Assembly: GCF_037038585.1 (NCBI RefSeq)
Contig: NC_092523.1
Location: 31,907,501 to 31,971,500, forward strand
DNA from: Patagioenas fasciata
Taxonomy: Eukaryota > Chordata > Aves > Columbiformes > Columbidae
Direction of reading: 5' to 3'
Length of the DNA stretch: 64,000 bases
Position 1 is the stretch's first letter. The number at the start of each line of letters is the position of its first letter. The position numbers were made by a program, and so were the translations under genes. The notes below the pieces were generated by a model. It was not told the origin of the DNA. It saw only the letters and a program-made list of their open reading frames with translations, and did not search any database. Below are positions 1-12,787 of the stretch, piece after piece.

Positions 1-269
1 CAAAGACCAAGTGTGCTAATCTTCAAAAAGGGAAACTATGGAAAGTAAGGAAGATCATAAAAATAAGATTAAGGGGGAGTTAGAAGAATTAAACCCTGAG
101 AAGCAGTGTAGAGGTGACTGAAGGACACCGTGTGGAAGCACAGTGTCTGTGCATTTCACTTACTAGAAAAAGGCTTCAGTAAAGGCTAAGTGAAGGAGAA
201 TATCAGGATTACGAAAGATGCAGGATACAAGTGCTGCAGTTGTATGCAAATGAAGATAACAGAAGATCG

Positions 270-460
270 TGAAATGCAGCAGAGGAAATGTAAAAACATG
301 GTGAGAATGGTTAAAAAAGAATTTAGGAAGTAACTATTCTAGAGGAATCAAAATGAATCCCTTCGATACATCACAAATAAGAAACTAGTCAGGGAATCTG
401 TAGGACCAGCTAGCAACCAGGATATTAAAACACACTCAGAAAGCACAAAACAATTGTAGG
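270..460 (+). mobile_element. Ancient CR1-like LINE remnant (linker before the reverse transcriptase)
   Basis: In one frame from base 283 the sequence reads RKCKNMVRMVKKEFRK, then, after two stops, LRYITNKKLVRESVGP (bases 361-408). This follows the pattern of the CR1 ORF2 linker, with its basic CR..K helix, then F-K-Y-I-x-x-K and V-G-P. The same segment is recognisable in the CR1 at 1105-3299 as [11 protein letters not shown] followed by FFKYIADK and NVGPL. The frame has stops (TAA, TAG) and no clear continuation beyond about 460. Bases 1-270 and 460-700 may belong to the same element but show no motif I can name. This is an old, inactive copy. A chance resemblance is possible but unlikely over two ordered blocks. 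Confidence 0.45.
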
Positions 461-1104
461 AAAGCTAAATTAATTATTTACAATGATATTAACTATGAAA
501 GCTTCTAGGGAGCTTCTGATGCTGGTCCTTTTTACTTCCAAGGGAAGGGTGAAAGCTGGAGAACAGAAGAAAGACAGAAAAATTAGCAGAGATCTGCTTA
601 AAGCTGAAACAACTGTGAAAGATGCTATGGTGCAAACAGACATAATAAACATTAACAGATCCCCAGAACTGAACCTAACTCACGGATAAATGATCTGGCT
701 TACTAATGGCACCATCTAACCTCTCACAGACCCAGAAATTCCCACTCAGAAAATTGACAGACTTTTGGACAATTTTCAGGAGAAGTATATATGCTCTTTC
801 CTTTTCATACTCTAGCTGTTTATGGTCCCTATGGAAAGGAAGTTCATCTCTAGAGGCTGTTTTAAACAATGGTGGAGAGTTCTTATGTCCACTATTTGAC
901 CACACTGAGGAACATTAAATCTGCTGCAAGAACTGATTGTGACAGTATTCTGCCCACAGACAGTACATTCTAGGAAAAACCCTGAAAGGGAATTAGAAGC
1001 CTGAGGAGTGAATATCCAAACTTTTCCTTATTTAGACATAGTGAACCTATTAGTGTTCAGGTTATATCATTGCTAATCACCAATATGATAAACAAATTAT
1101 AATG
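461..1104. other. No recognisable feature
   Basis: This AT-rich sequence has only short overlapping open frames (60-76 codons) on both strands, with no domain motif. The right edge is the 5' truncation point of the CR1 element. That boundary is placed where CR1-like translation begins, at about 1102-1124, and is uncertain by about 20 bases. Confidence 0.4.
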
Positions 1105-1339
1105 AACAGAATAGCAGGTAGAATTGCAACCCTGGACTTTAGCAGGGCCAACTTTGGCCTGTTCAAGCAATTGCTGGGGGAAATCCCATGGGCAAGACTG
1201 CTTGAAGGAAAAGGGGCCCAAGAGAGCTGGATTGCATTCAGAGATTGCTTCTTCCACGCTCAGGATCAGAGCATCCCCACATGATGGAAGCCAAGGAAGG
1301 GAGCCAGGAAGCCTGTGTAGTTGAATAGGGATCTGTTGG

Positions 1340-3217
1340 GTGTGCTCAAGCAGAACAGGAGAGTTTATAGGTCATGAAAGCAGGTGTTGGCCACTTGGGA
1401 GGAATATAAGGCTGCTATTAGAGGATGTAGGAAGGCAGCTAAGAGTAGCCAAGGCCTCCTTAGAATTACAGCTGGTGAGAGGGGTCAAGGACAGCAAAAA
1501 GAACTTTTTCAAATATATAGCAGATAAAACTAACACCAGAGGCAATGTAGGCCCACTGATGAATGAGGTGGGTGCCCTGGTGGCAGAAGACACAGAGAAG
1601 GCAGAATTGCTGAATGCCGCCTTTGTCTCTGTCTACTCCGCTGGAGGATGTCCTGGGGAACCCTGTACCCCTGAGACCCCGGATGAAGCCAGGTTAATGG
1701 AGGAGTTTGCTTTAGTCGATGAGGACTGGGTTAGGGAACAATTAAGTAGTCTGGACGTCCATAAATCCATGGGTCCAGATGGGATGCATCCGCGGGTGCT
1801 GAGGGAGCTGGCTGAAGTCATTGCTGGACCGCTCTCCATCATTTTTGCCAAGTCTTGGGAAACGGGAGAGGTGCTCGAGGATTGGAGGAAAGCAAATGTC
1901 ACTCCAGTCTTCAAAAAGGGCAAGAAGGAGGACCTGGGTAATTATAGACCCGTCAGCCTCACCTCTGTCCCTGGGAAAGTAATGGAACAGCTTGTCCTTG
2001 GTGCCATCTCAAGGCATATCAGGGATAAGAGGGTCATTAGGGGCAGTCAGCATGGCTTCACCAAGGGGAAGTCATGCTTGACCAACCTCTTAGCCTTTTA
2101 TGACAATGTAACAAGTTGGATGGATGATGGCAGAGCGGTGGATGTGGTCTACCTCAACTTCAGTAAAGCCTTTGACACAGTCTCTCACAGCATCCTCACA
2201 GCTAAATTGAGGAGGTGTGGTCTAGACAATAGAGTAGTGAGGTGGGTTGCAAACTGGTTTAAAGAGAGATGCCAGGGAGTGGTGGTCAATGGTGTGGAGT
2301 CTAGTTGGAGGCCAGTATCTAGTGGAGTGCCTCAGGGGTCAGTACTGGGGCCAATATTATTCAATATATTCATTAACAATTTGGACGAGGGAATTGAGTG
2401 TACTATCAGCAAGTTTGCTGATGACACTAAGCTGGGAGGAGTGGCTGACACGCCAGAAGGCTGTGCTGCCATCCAGCGGGACTTGGACAGGCTGGAGAGT
2501 TGGGAGGGGAATAACCTGATAAAATTTAACAAGGGGAAGTGTAAAGCCCTGCATCTGGGAAGGAAGAACCCCAGGTTCCAGTATAGGTTGGGAAATTACA
2601 TATTAGAGAGCACTGTAGGGGAAAGGGACCTGGGGTTCCTGGTGGACAACAAGATGACCATCAGTCAGCACTGTGCCCTTGTGGCCAGGAAGGCCAACGG
2701 CATCTTCGGGTGTATTACAAGGGGGGTGGTTAGTAGATCGAGAGAGGTCCTCCTTCCCCTCTACTCCACCCTGGTGAGACCCCATCTGGAATATTGTGTC
2801 CAGTTCTGGGCCCCTCAGTTCCAGAAGGACAGGGAACTGCTGGAGAGGGTCCAGCGTAGGGCAACAAAGATGATTAAGGGAGTGGAGCATCTCCCTTATG
2901 AAGAAAGGCTGAGGGAGCTGGGTCTCTTTAGTTTGGAGAAGAGGAGACTGAGGGGCGACCTTATTAATGTTAATAAATATATAAAGGGTGAGTGCCACGA
3001 GGATGGAGCCAGGCTCTTCTCAGTGGCAAACAATGATAGAACAAGGGGTAACGGGATCAAGCTGGAACACAAGAGGTTCCACTTAAATCTGAGAAAAAAC
3101 TTCTTCTCAGTGAGGGTGACAGAGCACTGGAACAGGCTGCCCAGGGGGGTTGTGGAGTCTCCTACTCTGGAGACATTCAAAACCCGCCTGGACATGTTCC
3201 TGTGCGACCTCACCTAG
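1340..3217 (+). pseudogene. CR1 ORF2 reverse transcriptase, long open frame with mutated catalytic residue
   Basis: The 625-codon frame encodes the RT used for target-primed reverse transcription of CR1 RNA. In order it shows the FFKYI linker (about residues 55-60), [15 protein letters not shown], the fingers block [22 protein letters not shown], and [14 protein letters not shown]. Next come motif [16 protein letters not shown] (residues 270-284), motif [18 protein letters not shown] and motif [11 protein letters not shown] (Asp361, Asp362). It continues through the C-terminal [28 protein letters not shown] and HWNRLP blocks to the family stop TAG at 3215. The invariant Asp of motif A is Asn273 (AAC, 2156-2158), which should abolish polymerase activity. 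The first ATG is not the native start, because the real frame continues upstream in another phase with stops. Confidence 0.9.
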
Positions 3218-3281
3218 GCATTCCTGCTCCAGCAGGGGGATTGGACTGGATGATCTTTCGAGGTCCCTTCCAATCCCAAAC

Positions 3282-3298
3282 ATACTGTGATACTGTGA
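3282..3298 (+). repeat. CR1 3' octamer tail (ATACTGTG)x2
   Basis: Two tandem ATACTGTG units close copy A. CR1 elements end in short octamer repeats rather than poly(A). This variant differs from the ATTCTGTG and ATTCTATG units of most other copies in the window and is shared with the copy inside the LTR. Confidence 0.8.
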
Positions 3299-3299
3299 A

Positions 3300-6200
3300 G
3301 ATTTCTTTCAATGTTTCTGCTTCTGAACAACAGAGATCAAGCAGAACAGCTGTTTTCCTGCCTTTGAGTTCAAGGTTAAAACTGCACAGCTTTCAGAAGC
3401 TATATGTGATACCCTGACTATTCTCCATGTGATCTGATTATTTACTATTAAAGACAATTTAAATAGCTCACTGGCTTGCAGATAACTGTTCCACAATATG
3501 ACCTTTATTGTAGCAGTACTTGAGCTTTATGTTTTTACGTTGTCCATTAACTATCTTTCATTTTCCAGTAACTGGAGCTCAGAAACACTACTAAGTTACA
3601 TAGCTGAATAAATACATCTATTTTTTCACACACACGCACACAAAACAATCATTAGAATTTGAGAGAAGTAATATCAGAAATATATTGACATTAACAAAAA
3701 GAATTGGTTAAGCTAATTAAATTACTAATATGGATTTTGAAAAAAAAAAAAATAGAGGATTTAACAGAGAATGTGTTCTGTTTCAGGATGCGTGTAGCAA
3801 TAAAGTATTTAAGATCAATCAGATCAGCTTAAGATCAATCGGATTTTATAACCACTGAAGTCCTCCTGAGACTCAGCATATCTTCTGTTACACAACAGTG
3901 AATGACAGAATTAAGTACACATAATTTTAAAGAGACAAGGATGAAGCCAAGCAGAAACTCTCTAAGTTCTCATTAGGAAAGTAAAACTGTCAGTGAGTAC
4001 AGTATTGTTCTAGAAGTGAAGGGAAACAATACAAGATTGTTTAAATATATGGAGTGGAAGAGATCAATGAGAAAAGCAGCTGAATCTTAAGGACATGATG
4101 ACAGAAACTTATACATAGGAACAAGGCTTAGAATACAAATTAAATTAAATTAATTCTTGTACTCCATATCCACCAGGAAGCTTAAAAAGGAAATACAAGA
4201 AATATAACATGATCTTCACTCAGTGAAAAATGGAATCTGTTTTGTCTTCTCTCCCCACTATTGAAAACTTGATAAAGTCTCAAAGTAGGTGAGTTCCACA
4301 AGATTGTTCCAATGACATGTTACATAATAATCCAAACAAAACTCAAACATCTTCAGGTATTAGAGACCAAGTTTAATTGGATACAAACCACAATCTCAGT
4401 TACTGAGTGAAGAAATGAGGAATACAGGTGTAACACTCGTACAACTAAAATAATGGTTTTAACCTGAATGAATTTAAAGCCAATTACAAGTGCTATAGAT
4501 TATAAAAATGCCACTATTGCCTCACCTCTTTTATTTTTCTTTTGGTGTAAACAGAGCCCTAAAATAAGTGTCAATTCCGTGGTTCATTTAATAATCCTTT
4601 TATATAGATCACCAGTGACTTAAAGTGGGGTTTTTGAAATTGGCTACATGTGGCAAGTATTATCCTTAATAATAGTGCAAGCTGCTTGGTAAAAGACTTT
4701 CTGCATTGTTTCAAATGTCATGATTATACTAGATTAAGAACTGCTTCAGATGTAATAGAAATAGTTTAAATTCAAGCTAATTATTTCAAATATAAATCTA
4801 GAAAAAATTGTCTTTAAAAGCACACTAAGACTAAATATGCTATTTCATAAATAACAGCAAACAGCATTTCACAAACATGAAGCAAAGCAGGAGAGTCATC
4901 ACCTTAGCTAGGAAAAATTACCAAGAGAATCTTTTTTAGACATTGTCCTGTATAAATATTAAACAGGCAACATCTATAATGTGCAAACGTCCCTTATTAA
5001 TCTATTTTACTATTTGCACATATGGATTCTGTGTATGCTATAGAAAGTGTTCCAAGCACCACCAATTTAACTTAAATTTGACTTTAACTTACTAATAGGT
5101 AATACTATTAGAGTACAGCACACTGAATTTTAAATCCAAAATCAGGAAGTGATGCAACTTAAACGTACCCCTTCTTATATTAGTATTTTCTTAAAATACT
5201 ACCTTATTCTTTCTAATTCTGATTCCTCATGGCAACAGAGGTCAGCAGAGGTAGGTTAGCACAGACCAGTGGAAACAGAACACCAAAGCTTGCCAGAACA
5301 TGTCTTCTAATTGATTTTTCTACCAATAGACTTCAGACTGAACAGTTCATTAGTAAAAAAAGAGGAAATGTCTAATTCAGGAACTTCTAAACAATTTAAG
5401 AGCTTTACAAAACCCAGACCCAAGCTTCCGACAGAAACTCAGACATGGATTCAGAGGTAAGAATAGATTCTTTCTCTTCTCTTCTTATTTTTCCTCATAA
5501 AATGGTACGTTGGTTTTGTTTAGTTCTTTTTTATTACTATTTTTTTTTCAGAAACCATGCTGTGATGATAGATTGCTTTAGCAAACATGTGTTTTAAATT
5601 CTCTACCCTATCATATATTTTCATTTCTTTTTCTTTAGCTGCACAGCAATGTATATCTAGTTACCCATTACAACCCTGTAATTCCATTTTCCTCCACTAC
5701 TCCACTGGAATACTGATTTCCAAAAGGAGAATATATTGTCCATTGTTTTTTAAAATGCTCCAGTTCTTCTCAATTTAGCTATTGATTATGAAACAACATT
5801 GGTCAAACAGTTAATCAAGGAAAGCAAGATTATGCATATTCATATTACATCTCAGTGAAGGCAATAAATGTAACATAATTACAGAATCACTTAACAGATT
5901 TTATGTGATTGCATCTCTTACAACACCGTGTCTAAGGAGCAGCAATTATCCAGTTATGATTGCTGTAAGAACACAGGAGAAAGTATGAAATATACAATAT
6001 GTTCATTTTAAGGTAAGCACAATTTTCTCACAAGCTTACAGAGTGGAGAACAAAGTATCTGAAAAAATGCAGACTGGCACAGCCCAATGCAGCAGTACAT
6101 CTAGGCCAGCTCTGGGGCAAACAGGATTTTACAGAACCCTGACATGTTAAAAAAGGAGTAGGAGTAGATGTACCAATCATCGTGTCAATGTAGTTTGGTT

Positions 6201-6928
6201 GGAACTTTTAAGTAAATTTTAAAAGCCATTGACAGTACTATGCTGCTTGTTTTTCAAATAAAAACTAGATATGTAGTAACTGTGTGTCATCTGCATCTGC
6301 AGGCAGTTCATGAACAGTGGAATTACACATCTACTTTAACATAGACTCATTGTTCTTTTGTTCACAAAAACACACTGATGGTTATATGACATCATCAAAG
6401 TGAGGAAGGCTTTGATGTATTATGGCAGTATGATGCATTACAGCAGTATGTCACTAAGGAGACAGCATTTGGATAACACATTACACTGAATACATCATCA
6501 AAGAATATTTCTGATGATAAACTGCCAGGTGTCAGAAAGTATGATCCACTTAGGTTTGCTTTTAGAGACACTTCAGGGCTACTCATTTTCTAAAGAAACA
6601 AACAAACAGAAAAAAAGGCGAGCAAATAAACGAACCAAAGCTAATGTCCATCATTGTTTTGAAGCATCTTCTTTCTATAAAGTGATGACTACTGGGGTTA
6701 TATCAAAGGTAAAAAGGTGTAAAAGTTTCATAACTGATTCTGGAGCCAGAAGAGGACTTCATTACCCTGCATAATTTATGCAGTATTTATGCGTAGTAAA
6801 AATCAGTTCAGAAGTAGTAACAACCTAGCAGCTACTTCTCCAGGAATAGATTAGAGGACAATAGTAGTAGAGGTTTTGTTACATTTACTTAGGAAAATGA
6901 GTTCTGTTCCAGAAATCCAGCAGCAACT
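3300..6928. other. AT-rich unique sequence, no gene seen
   Basis: No open frame here exceeds 86 codons and none shows a domain motif. Minor structure includes a short CA-rich stretch near 3628-3645, an A run near 3740, and two copies of TTAAGATCAATC about 20 bases apart near 3808-3844. An 18-bp near-tandem duplication lies at 6413-6448. Nothing indicates promoters or exons. Confidence 0.5.
6413..6448. repeat. 18-bp tandem duplication, two copies
   Basis: Copies at 6413-6430 and 6431-6448 share TGATG-ATTA and GCAGTA and differ at three positions. This is a small local duplication without apparent function. Confidence 0.6.
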
Positions 6929-7005
6929 TAAACAAACAAAACAAACAAAAAAACAAACAAACATCAAACAACAACAACAAAACAAACAAACAAACAAAAC
7001 ACAAC
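6929..7005. repeat. (AAAC)n / (CAA)n simple repeat
   Basis: About 75 bases consist almost entirely of A and C in AAAC and CAA steps. This could be an expanded simple repeat or the degenerate A-rich tail of an old insertion. No recognisable retrotransposon body precedes it on either strand. Confidence 0.8.
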
Positions 7006-10000
7006 ATAGTTAGCTGTTACACTGAATTACTTAAACCCATCACCAGCCACATCCCAAATAAATAAACTAAATCATCATTAAAAGTGTCATTACAACCTTT
7101 GTCTTCTCCAGAAACACACATCCAAGATGGTGAACTACACAGAATACCTGGCAGGCTCACAAATCCTGTCTCTAACAAATGATGTAAAAGAGTCACAAAC
7201 TGCTTCAAAGGAGAATGGCTTTTAAAAAACACCCTCTCTTCCATGAAGAGGAAGTTTTAGTCTGAGCATCTCTTTTGAGTTGTAGCTATGACAGTAAAAA
7301 ATGCTGTAGAGGCAATAGTGCAAAATATTTCAGCATACCAAAGCGCACCGACTTCACCCAACTGAAAAATAGTTTACATTGTTCAAAGGCATGAAGGTGG
7401 TCTTCTGAAGGTGTCAGTCAGTAAGTGTCCTATTACTGTCACAAAAACTAACTGGCAATCAAAATAAAGTCTCAAAATGCTTCCGTCATTTACAAACCGA
7501 AAAAAAATGTTACACTTGTGCTAGTCTTGACAGAAAGAAGGTACCTCCTCCTACCTTACTAGGATTAATTAACTAGGAAAATACAAATACAAATGAGTAC
7601 CCCTGCATACATCAGCCACCTCTCCAGTTTTGTCTTCCAAGTGTGATGAACTTACAAAAAGAGACCCTTCTGACTAGCAAAAACCTCAGTCATGAATGAG
7701 GTTAATGTGTAAGCAAGATCAAGGTTTACGTTTTCAAGCAAGCAATGTACAAGCTGAACACATACTTAAATCAACGCTTGCCTTTGTACTGACACACTAA
7801 AAATTTTAGCTAGCTTTCTAAATAGTATTTTTATTTTGCTGCTTAGAATAATTTTCAAGGATTAAGTATATCAAATCATAAACAATGTTTACAATCCAGA
7901 ATTGATTATTCACTCTTTATTTTTCAAGAAAAATGAATGAAATACAACCTGGTTTGAACTGTGTAAGAGTAACTCTTACTCTCAGAGAATATGTGTCGTC
8001 TTAGTGTTTTTATCTTAGTATATGTAGAGCCACTACCTCCGGTATTCTCTTTACCAACATGCAAATAATCGTTTCTCTCTTCTGCTCTAGCCAGAAGTAG
8101 CACATGCTGGCAGGTCGCTTTTGAAAAAAAGAATGCAGTGTGAATATGTGTTTTGGCATTACTCAAGTCCCTGTTCGTAGAAGACTACCAACCACAAGAG
8201 AAAAAGATGAGAAAAGCAAGATTTCAAATACAGTATTGAAATGGTGTCCAAGAAGTGATGGTTTATGAGATAAATAATTTGAAAGTAACACTACCGAGTT
8301 TTGGATTTGACCAAAAGGAAAGGTAGACTTATCACAGCCCTTTAAGGTATCCAAAAGATATCACAAATCTAAAGAAAATATTTTATTTCCTCACATAGTT
8401 TAGATAAAGCCTGACTGTATAAAATCTGGACAAAAATAACAGATAACATCTAAAAGTTACTTTTAATTCCTTCAGTGCACAGTGCTTGGGAAAGAAAGCA
8501 AAAAACAGTGAGAGAATAGCATGAAAACCAACATAGATGGTTAATGCTGCAAGGTAGAAAAATCTACTGGGCATGCTCCCTTCACAACATTGAGTAAATT
8601 AGTTCATCAGTGCATCAAGAAATAACTTCAAAGACTGGAAAAAAAAAAAAAAAAATCTGACACTATGAAAGCGTTGGTTATAATATTGCATCACTTTATA
8701 GTCTCAGAATGCCCAGTGCATTTCGGATGACAAGCTCAGGAAACCTGGTCGTATAATTTTTTTTTTGTTCTGGATGTCACAGTTCAGCACCTTGTTTAAA
8801 CTTATGTGTAAAATGCTGTGAACTACATACTTTCTACTGTTCAGCCTGAAAATTTAATTTGAATAATAGCAGCATGCAAGTGCATATTTTCTTCTGCTTC
8901 ACTGGAAGATAGACATCATCATTCAGCTTCTACAATTAACTAAACTGACACTAAGATCTTTGCAACGATAATGGTGGCGCTGGAAATACATTAGAACAGA
9001 AATTTATAGATATTCAGTAACACATGGTTTGGGATGCACTGTAATGATAATCATCTGCTACAATTTCAAAACACCAGCAGCATAAAACAAAAGACTTCAA
9101 TAACACATGACAGAAAGGGATCAAATAAATTACATCCTCAAACCTTATTTAGTGCTGATGCATTTTGCAGCTAGTAGGATCTTTGGTTCACAACATAGCA
9201 GAGTTTCAATCCCTCAGTTAGTGATACTTTTTCCTGAGCCTTTTACTACATGATACTTCCATACTAAAATAACATTTGGCTCAGCAATTCATTGAATTCA
9301 CTGACATTAGTCATGGGAATAAGGACTGCCCAGATAATTGAAGATTGAAAGCAGTTCCTTAATTTGTCAAACTGCAGAAGTACATTGGACTATTCTCTGA
9401 AATCCTAATTGATGAGTTTTCTTTAGGACCTGCAATTGTTTTTTTCTTAAATTCACACCAAGGACAAATGATGCACTGTTGATTAGACAATTTGTGCAGA
9501 ACTGGAGAACTGAAGGAGGGGAGAATGATTTGTTTTCCTTTTATACTGTGTGAATTTCAGATTTCTTCAAAACTAAGTAATGTTTTAAAAACCTCAGGCA
9601 ATATTACACCAGTAGTTATAATTAGCAGTTCTTAGATAAATACTGTAGAGTCTAGTGTGAAATCACTAAGTGCAAGGTCTTGTTGAACTTGACCTCTTTT
9701 CCTGTTACTGCATGGATTTCCACACTGATCCAAAGCCTTTGGAGACACGACAAGTCTTTTTTGATGTTTGGTGGGCTTGCTTAACACCCTACAGACAATG
9801 CTTTGTCATTTGCATGAGCAGAACAGCAGTTTTATTAGCATCTAGGACCTCAATGGATACCAAAAATAATGAATGCATTATTTTGAAAGAAATATTATGG
9901 CTTTGTATGAGCAATTGGATAACAGCTCTGTTAAAATTAGGGATACTAATCAATCCTGCAGTGCTGATATTAGGGAGGCCTGGAAAACCACATCTGAATT

Positions 10001-12787
10001 GCACATTAAACCATTGTGCTGCCCTGCATACAAACTGAGGACAACCAAAGTGTCTGAAGAGTGTCACAGAATGCTTGTCTATTCTATGCTTTACTTACAG
10101 CTGCTTGTAAAGCACAACGCTCACACGGTTGTACTGGAAAAAAAAGAAACCTAAGAGATGTGTCAGTAAATGTGTCTAAATCACCTTTTAAATTGTATCT
10201 GATACTAAAGAAAATACAGAGGTTCAATAAATAACACACATGAAGACTGAAAACATCAAGCCAAGTCTTTTTTCATCTGTCACAAATACACAAAAGCTAT
10301 GAGAGTCACCAAAACTTGACACTCAAGAATCTCACATGCTTGCCTCAGCTACGGAAATCAGTAATTTGTATTTCACTGAAGCTTAACTTGTCCTCAGCTG
10401 ACTTACATTCCAGAAAAAAAGAATTCAGTTCGGATTTGAATAAATAAAATGTAAGGTCCAATGTTTTCCTTGATACTTTGTTCTGCTGCTTAATCATTCT
10501 TCCATAAACAATGTCTAACATAAATTTGGGTCGCTCACCTATTAACAGCCATTCATTCTGGTGACATCTTTCCAAGTTGGACTTACTAGCCCTTTAAAAC
10601 TCACTATTCGTTCTATATTGGAAGAAATGCATAGCTATGGAAATGCTTTTCCTACAGTGTAAACCCATACTCTTCAGAATGCTGAATTATATAGGAACAG
10701 TTTTATTTACTTTTTTTTACATATCTTTTGGCTGGAAATGGAAAAAATTTCATCATTTTCACGTGATAAAGATGTGGTCACCAAAAAAAGCAGAATAGAA
10801 TAGTTGCTTGATGGTATTTTCTTATAACTACATTTATAATTTGACCATTTATTTCTTATAAGTAACATAAAAAATTGCTAATAAAGTACTGTGGGTTTGG
10901 GTGTGGTCTTCGGGTTGGGTTTTTTAATTCACATGCCTAGAGTTCCTGTTTCTTTTACTTTTTTCTTCTTTTCTATAGTCCCATCAACTTTGGTCACCCA
11001 TACCCCATTCTTACAGCAAGATTTATATAAATGAATTTCCATTTAATATCCCTTTTTGTAATTTTTTCTATAGTCTTTGCAGTTTCTAATTCCACCATTG
11101 GAAAATTGGAACATCGGATAGATTGGGAGGGCCTCGTAGCAACATTTTTTCTTTGGTAAGTATGTAGTTCTGTCTTTTCAATAGTCGAATTTGTCTTCTT
11201 AAATAATTTCAAAATTCTATTGTGTCCAGATTTTCCCTTTTTGCCTCATAAATCTGCCCTTGATGTGTCATAATCACATTTGCTACTGATAGATAATATT
11301 CTCCTAGTCTGATTCTATATAAAGTGATATTTGCAATTATTTTAATTCAGTGGTATTTTTCAAACATTCCCATGTGGTATTGTGTAGACTGTTCCAGAAA
11401 TCTGAGTGAATTAGTGATATACTGTTGCTCTCACCATTTAATGGCTAATGATACATCTCTAGTTCCCAGGAAAAATTAAAAAATAGCAATCATCCATTAT
11501 AGTTCTTAGTCATAATGGACATCATGGAGGTAAATTAATGGTGTATTCAATTTATTCTGTAGAATCCAAATAATTTTTGAGCAAGAAAAATATAAAGCAC
11601 AGATGTTCTTCCAATTATCATCTTCAGATCAACAAGGAAATAAAACATCTGTATTGAGTTTTGAAAGACTCTTCGCAAATTGTTGACCTAGAAGAGCCCT
11701 GACATCGTTCACCAGAGATTTCTACAGATCTACTTGGAATAAGTAAAAAAACTTAGATGCCTTTTGAAGAATTATTATATAGGAACAGTATGTGTCCCAT
11801 ATTAAATATTAATGCTTTCCAAAGAGCAAGTCTGACGAGAGACAGAAAATAATTCAACAAACGACCAGGTACAAAAGTTAATCTGACAAACACCAAATAA
11901 AAGTGAACAGCATGAAGGTTCACAACTGTTTACCAGATATAAGGAACAGAAGAGCAACCCTGTTAAAGGAGTACAGCTAAGTTTGATTGGTGTCCTCCAA
12001 ATTGTGGAGGAGAAAGGAAGAGGAATATTTGACATTTAAAAACTGAAGTTATTGAAAGCAAAATCTCTTACCAAGTAACAGGAATCTACCACAATTTCCC
12101 TTTTTTAATCACACCTTTGTATAGGTACCTCAACAGGGTACACAGACCTATACTGTGTCTTGAAGAATCTCTGCTTTAAAGTGAATAAGAAAAGCTGGAA
12201 GATCACTTCAGTGTCTTCAGAAGGCTGGAGAACAAATATTTGAGCTACATTTGGGGGAAAAAAAAAAAAAAAAAAGCTTATCTTTGATGTCTTTGAAAAT
12301 ATTTTCATTTTATATTCAGATACATAATCCATGTATATAGAAGATCAGTTCCCAATTGTGAAGGTACCCATGCAAGAGTGAACTATAAAGACAAATTCCT
12401 CACAATTCTAGAAAACAGTATGGCATCTCCAGAAGGACTGTGAGGATGAAGAATGAACATAGAGTGGCTGCCTTCTAACACAGAGATTCCATGAAACTCC
12501 TTGGGATGGAGTGTTGTCTCATCCTCCCGGTGACATCCAGGAAGCCAAAGGAGCACCTGTGCTTTTACTGATGTGCAGCATCCTCTAACATTTCCCATTG
12601 TCCTACACCTCTGAGTATTGAACTGGCCTTCAAACCTGTAACTTGGGCACTGCATTGGATTATGCAAATATTGAACACTGGCAAAATATTTGAGGAAGCA
12701 AGCAGCTGATTCAAATTGTGCTGAACTTGGGAGTTACTTTGACTGCATCAAATAACTGTCAATTCAAATCTCAACTTTATACCAGAC
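7006..12787. other. AT-rich unique sequence, no gene supported
   Basis: Only short unrelated open frames occur. The longest is 122 codons at 9670-10038 (+). It overlaps 93 codons at 9873-10154 (+) and 92 codons at 9789-10067 (-), and none has a recognisable domain. Homopolymer runs include about 16 A at 8640 and about 19 A at 12259. A loose G-tract cluster (four GGG in about 27 bases) lies at 10893-10919. I see no splice-bounded exon, RNA gene or transposon. Confidence 0.45.

Larger units (their letters stand above)
1105..3299 (+). mobile_element. CR1 LINE, 5'-truncated, about 2.2 kb (copy A)
   Basis: This non-LTR retrotransposon retains the end of the endonuclease-RT linker, the whole reverse transcriptase domain, the ORF2 C-terminus and a short 3' UTR. 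The linker is readable from about 1102 (ATLDFSRANFGLFKQLL), then carries three stops at normally coding positions (1282, about 1318 and about 1372). Two of these look like Trp codons lost to TAG and TGA. A frameshift near 1445 leads into the long frame. The 3' end has the typical CR1 stretch GATGATCTTTCGAGGTCCC and finishes in two ATACTGTG octamers at 3282-3298, with no poly(A). ORF1 and the endonuclease core are missing. This is a dead, 5'-truncated insertion. Confidence 0.95.

Noticed and set aside
10893..10919. GGG clusters as telomere-like or G-quadruplex sequence
   Set aside because: One loop is 10 bases, outside the usual rule, and the TTGGG steps are not tandem telomere units.
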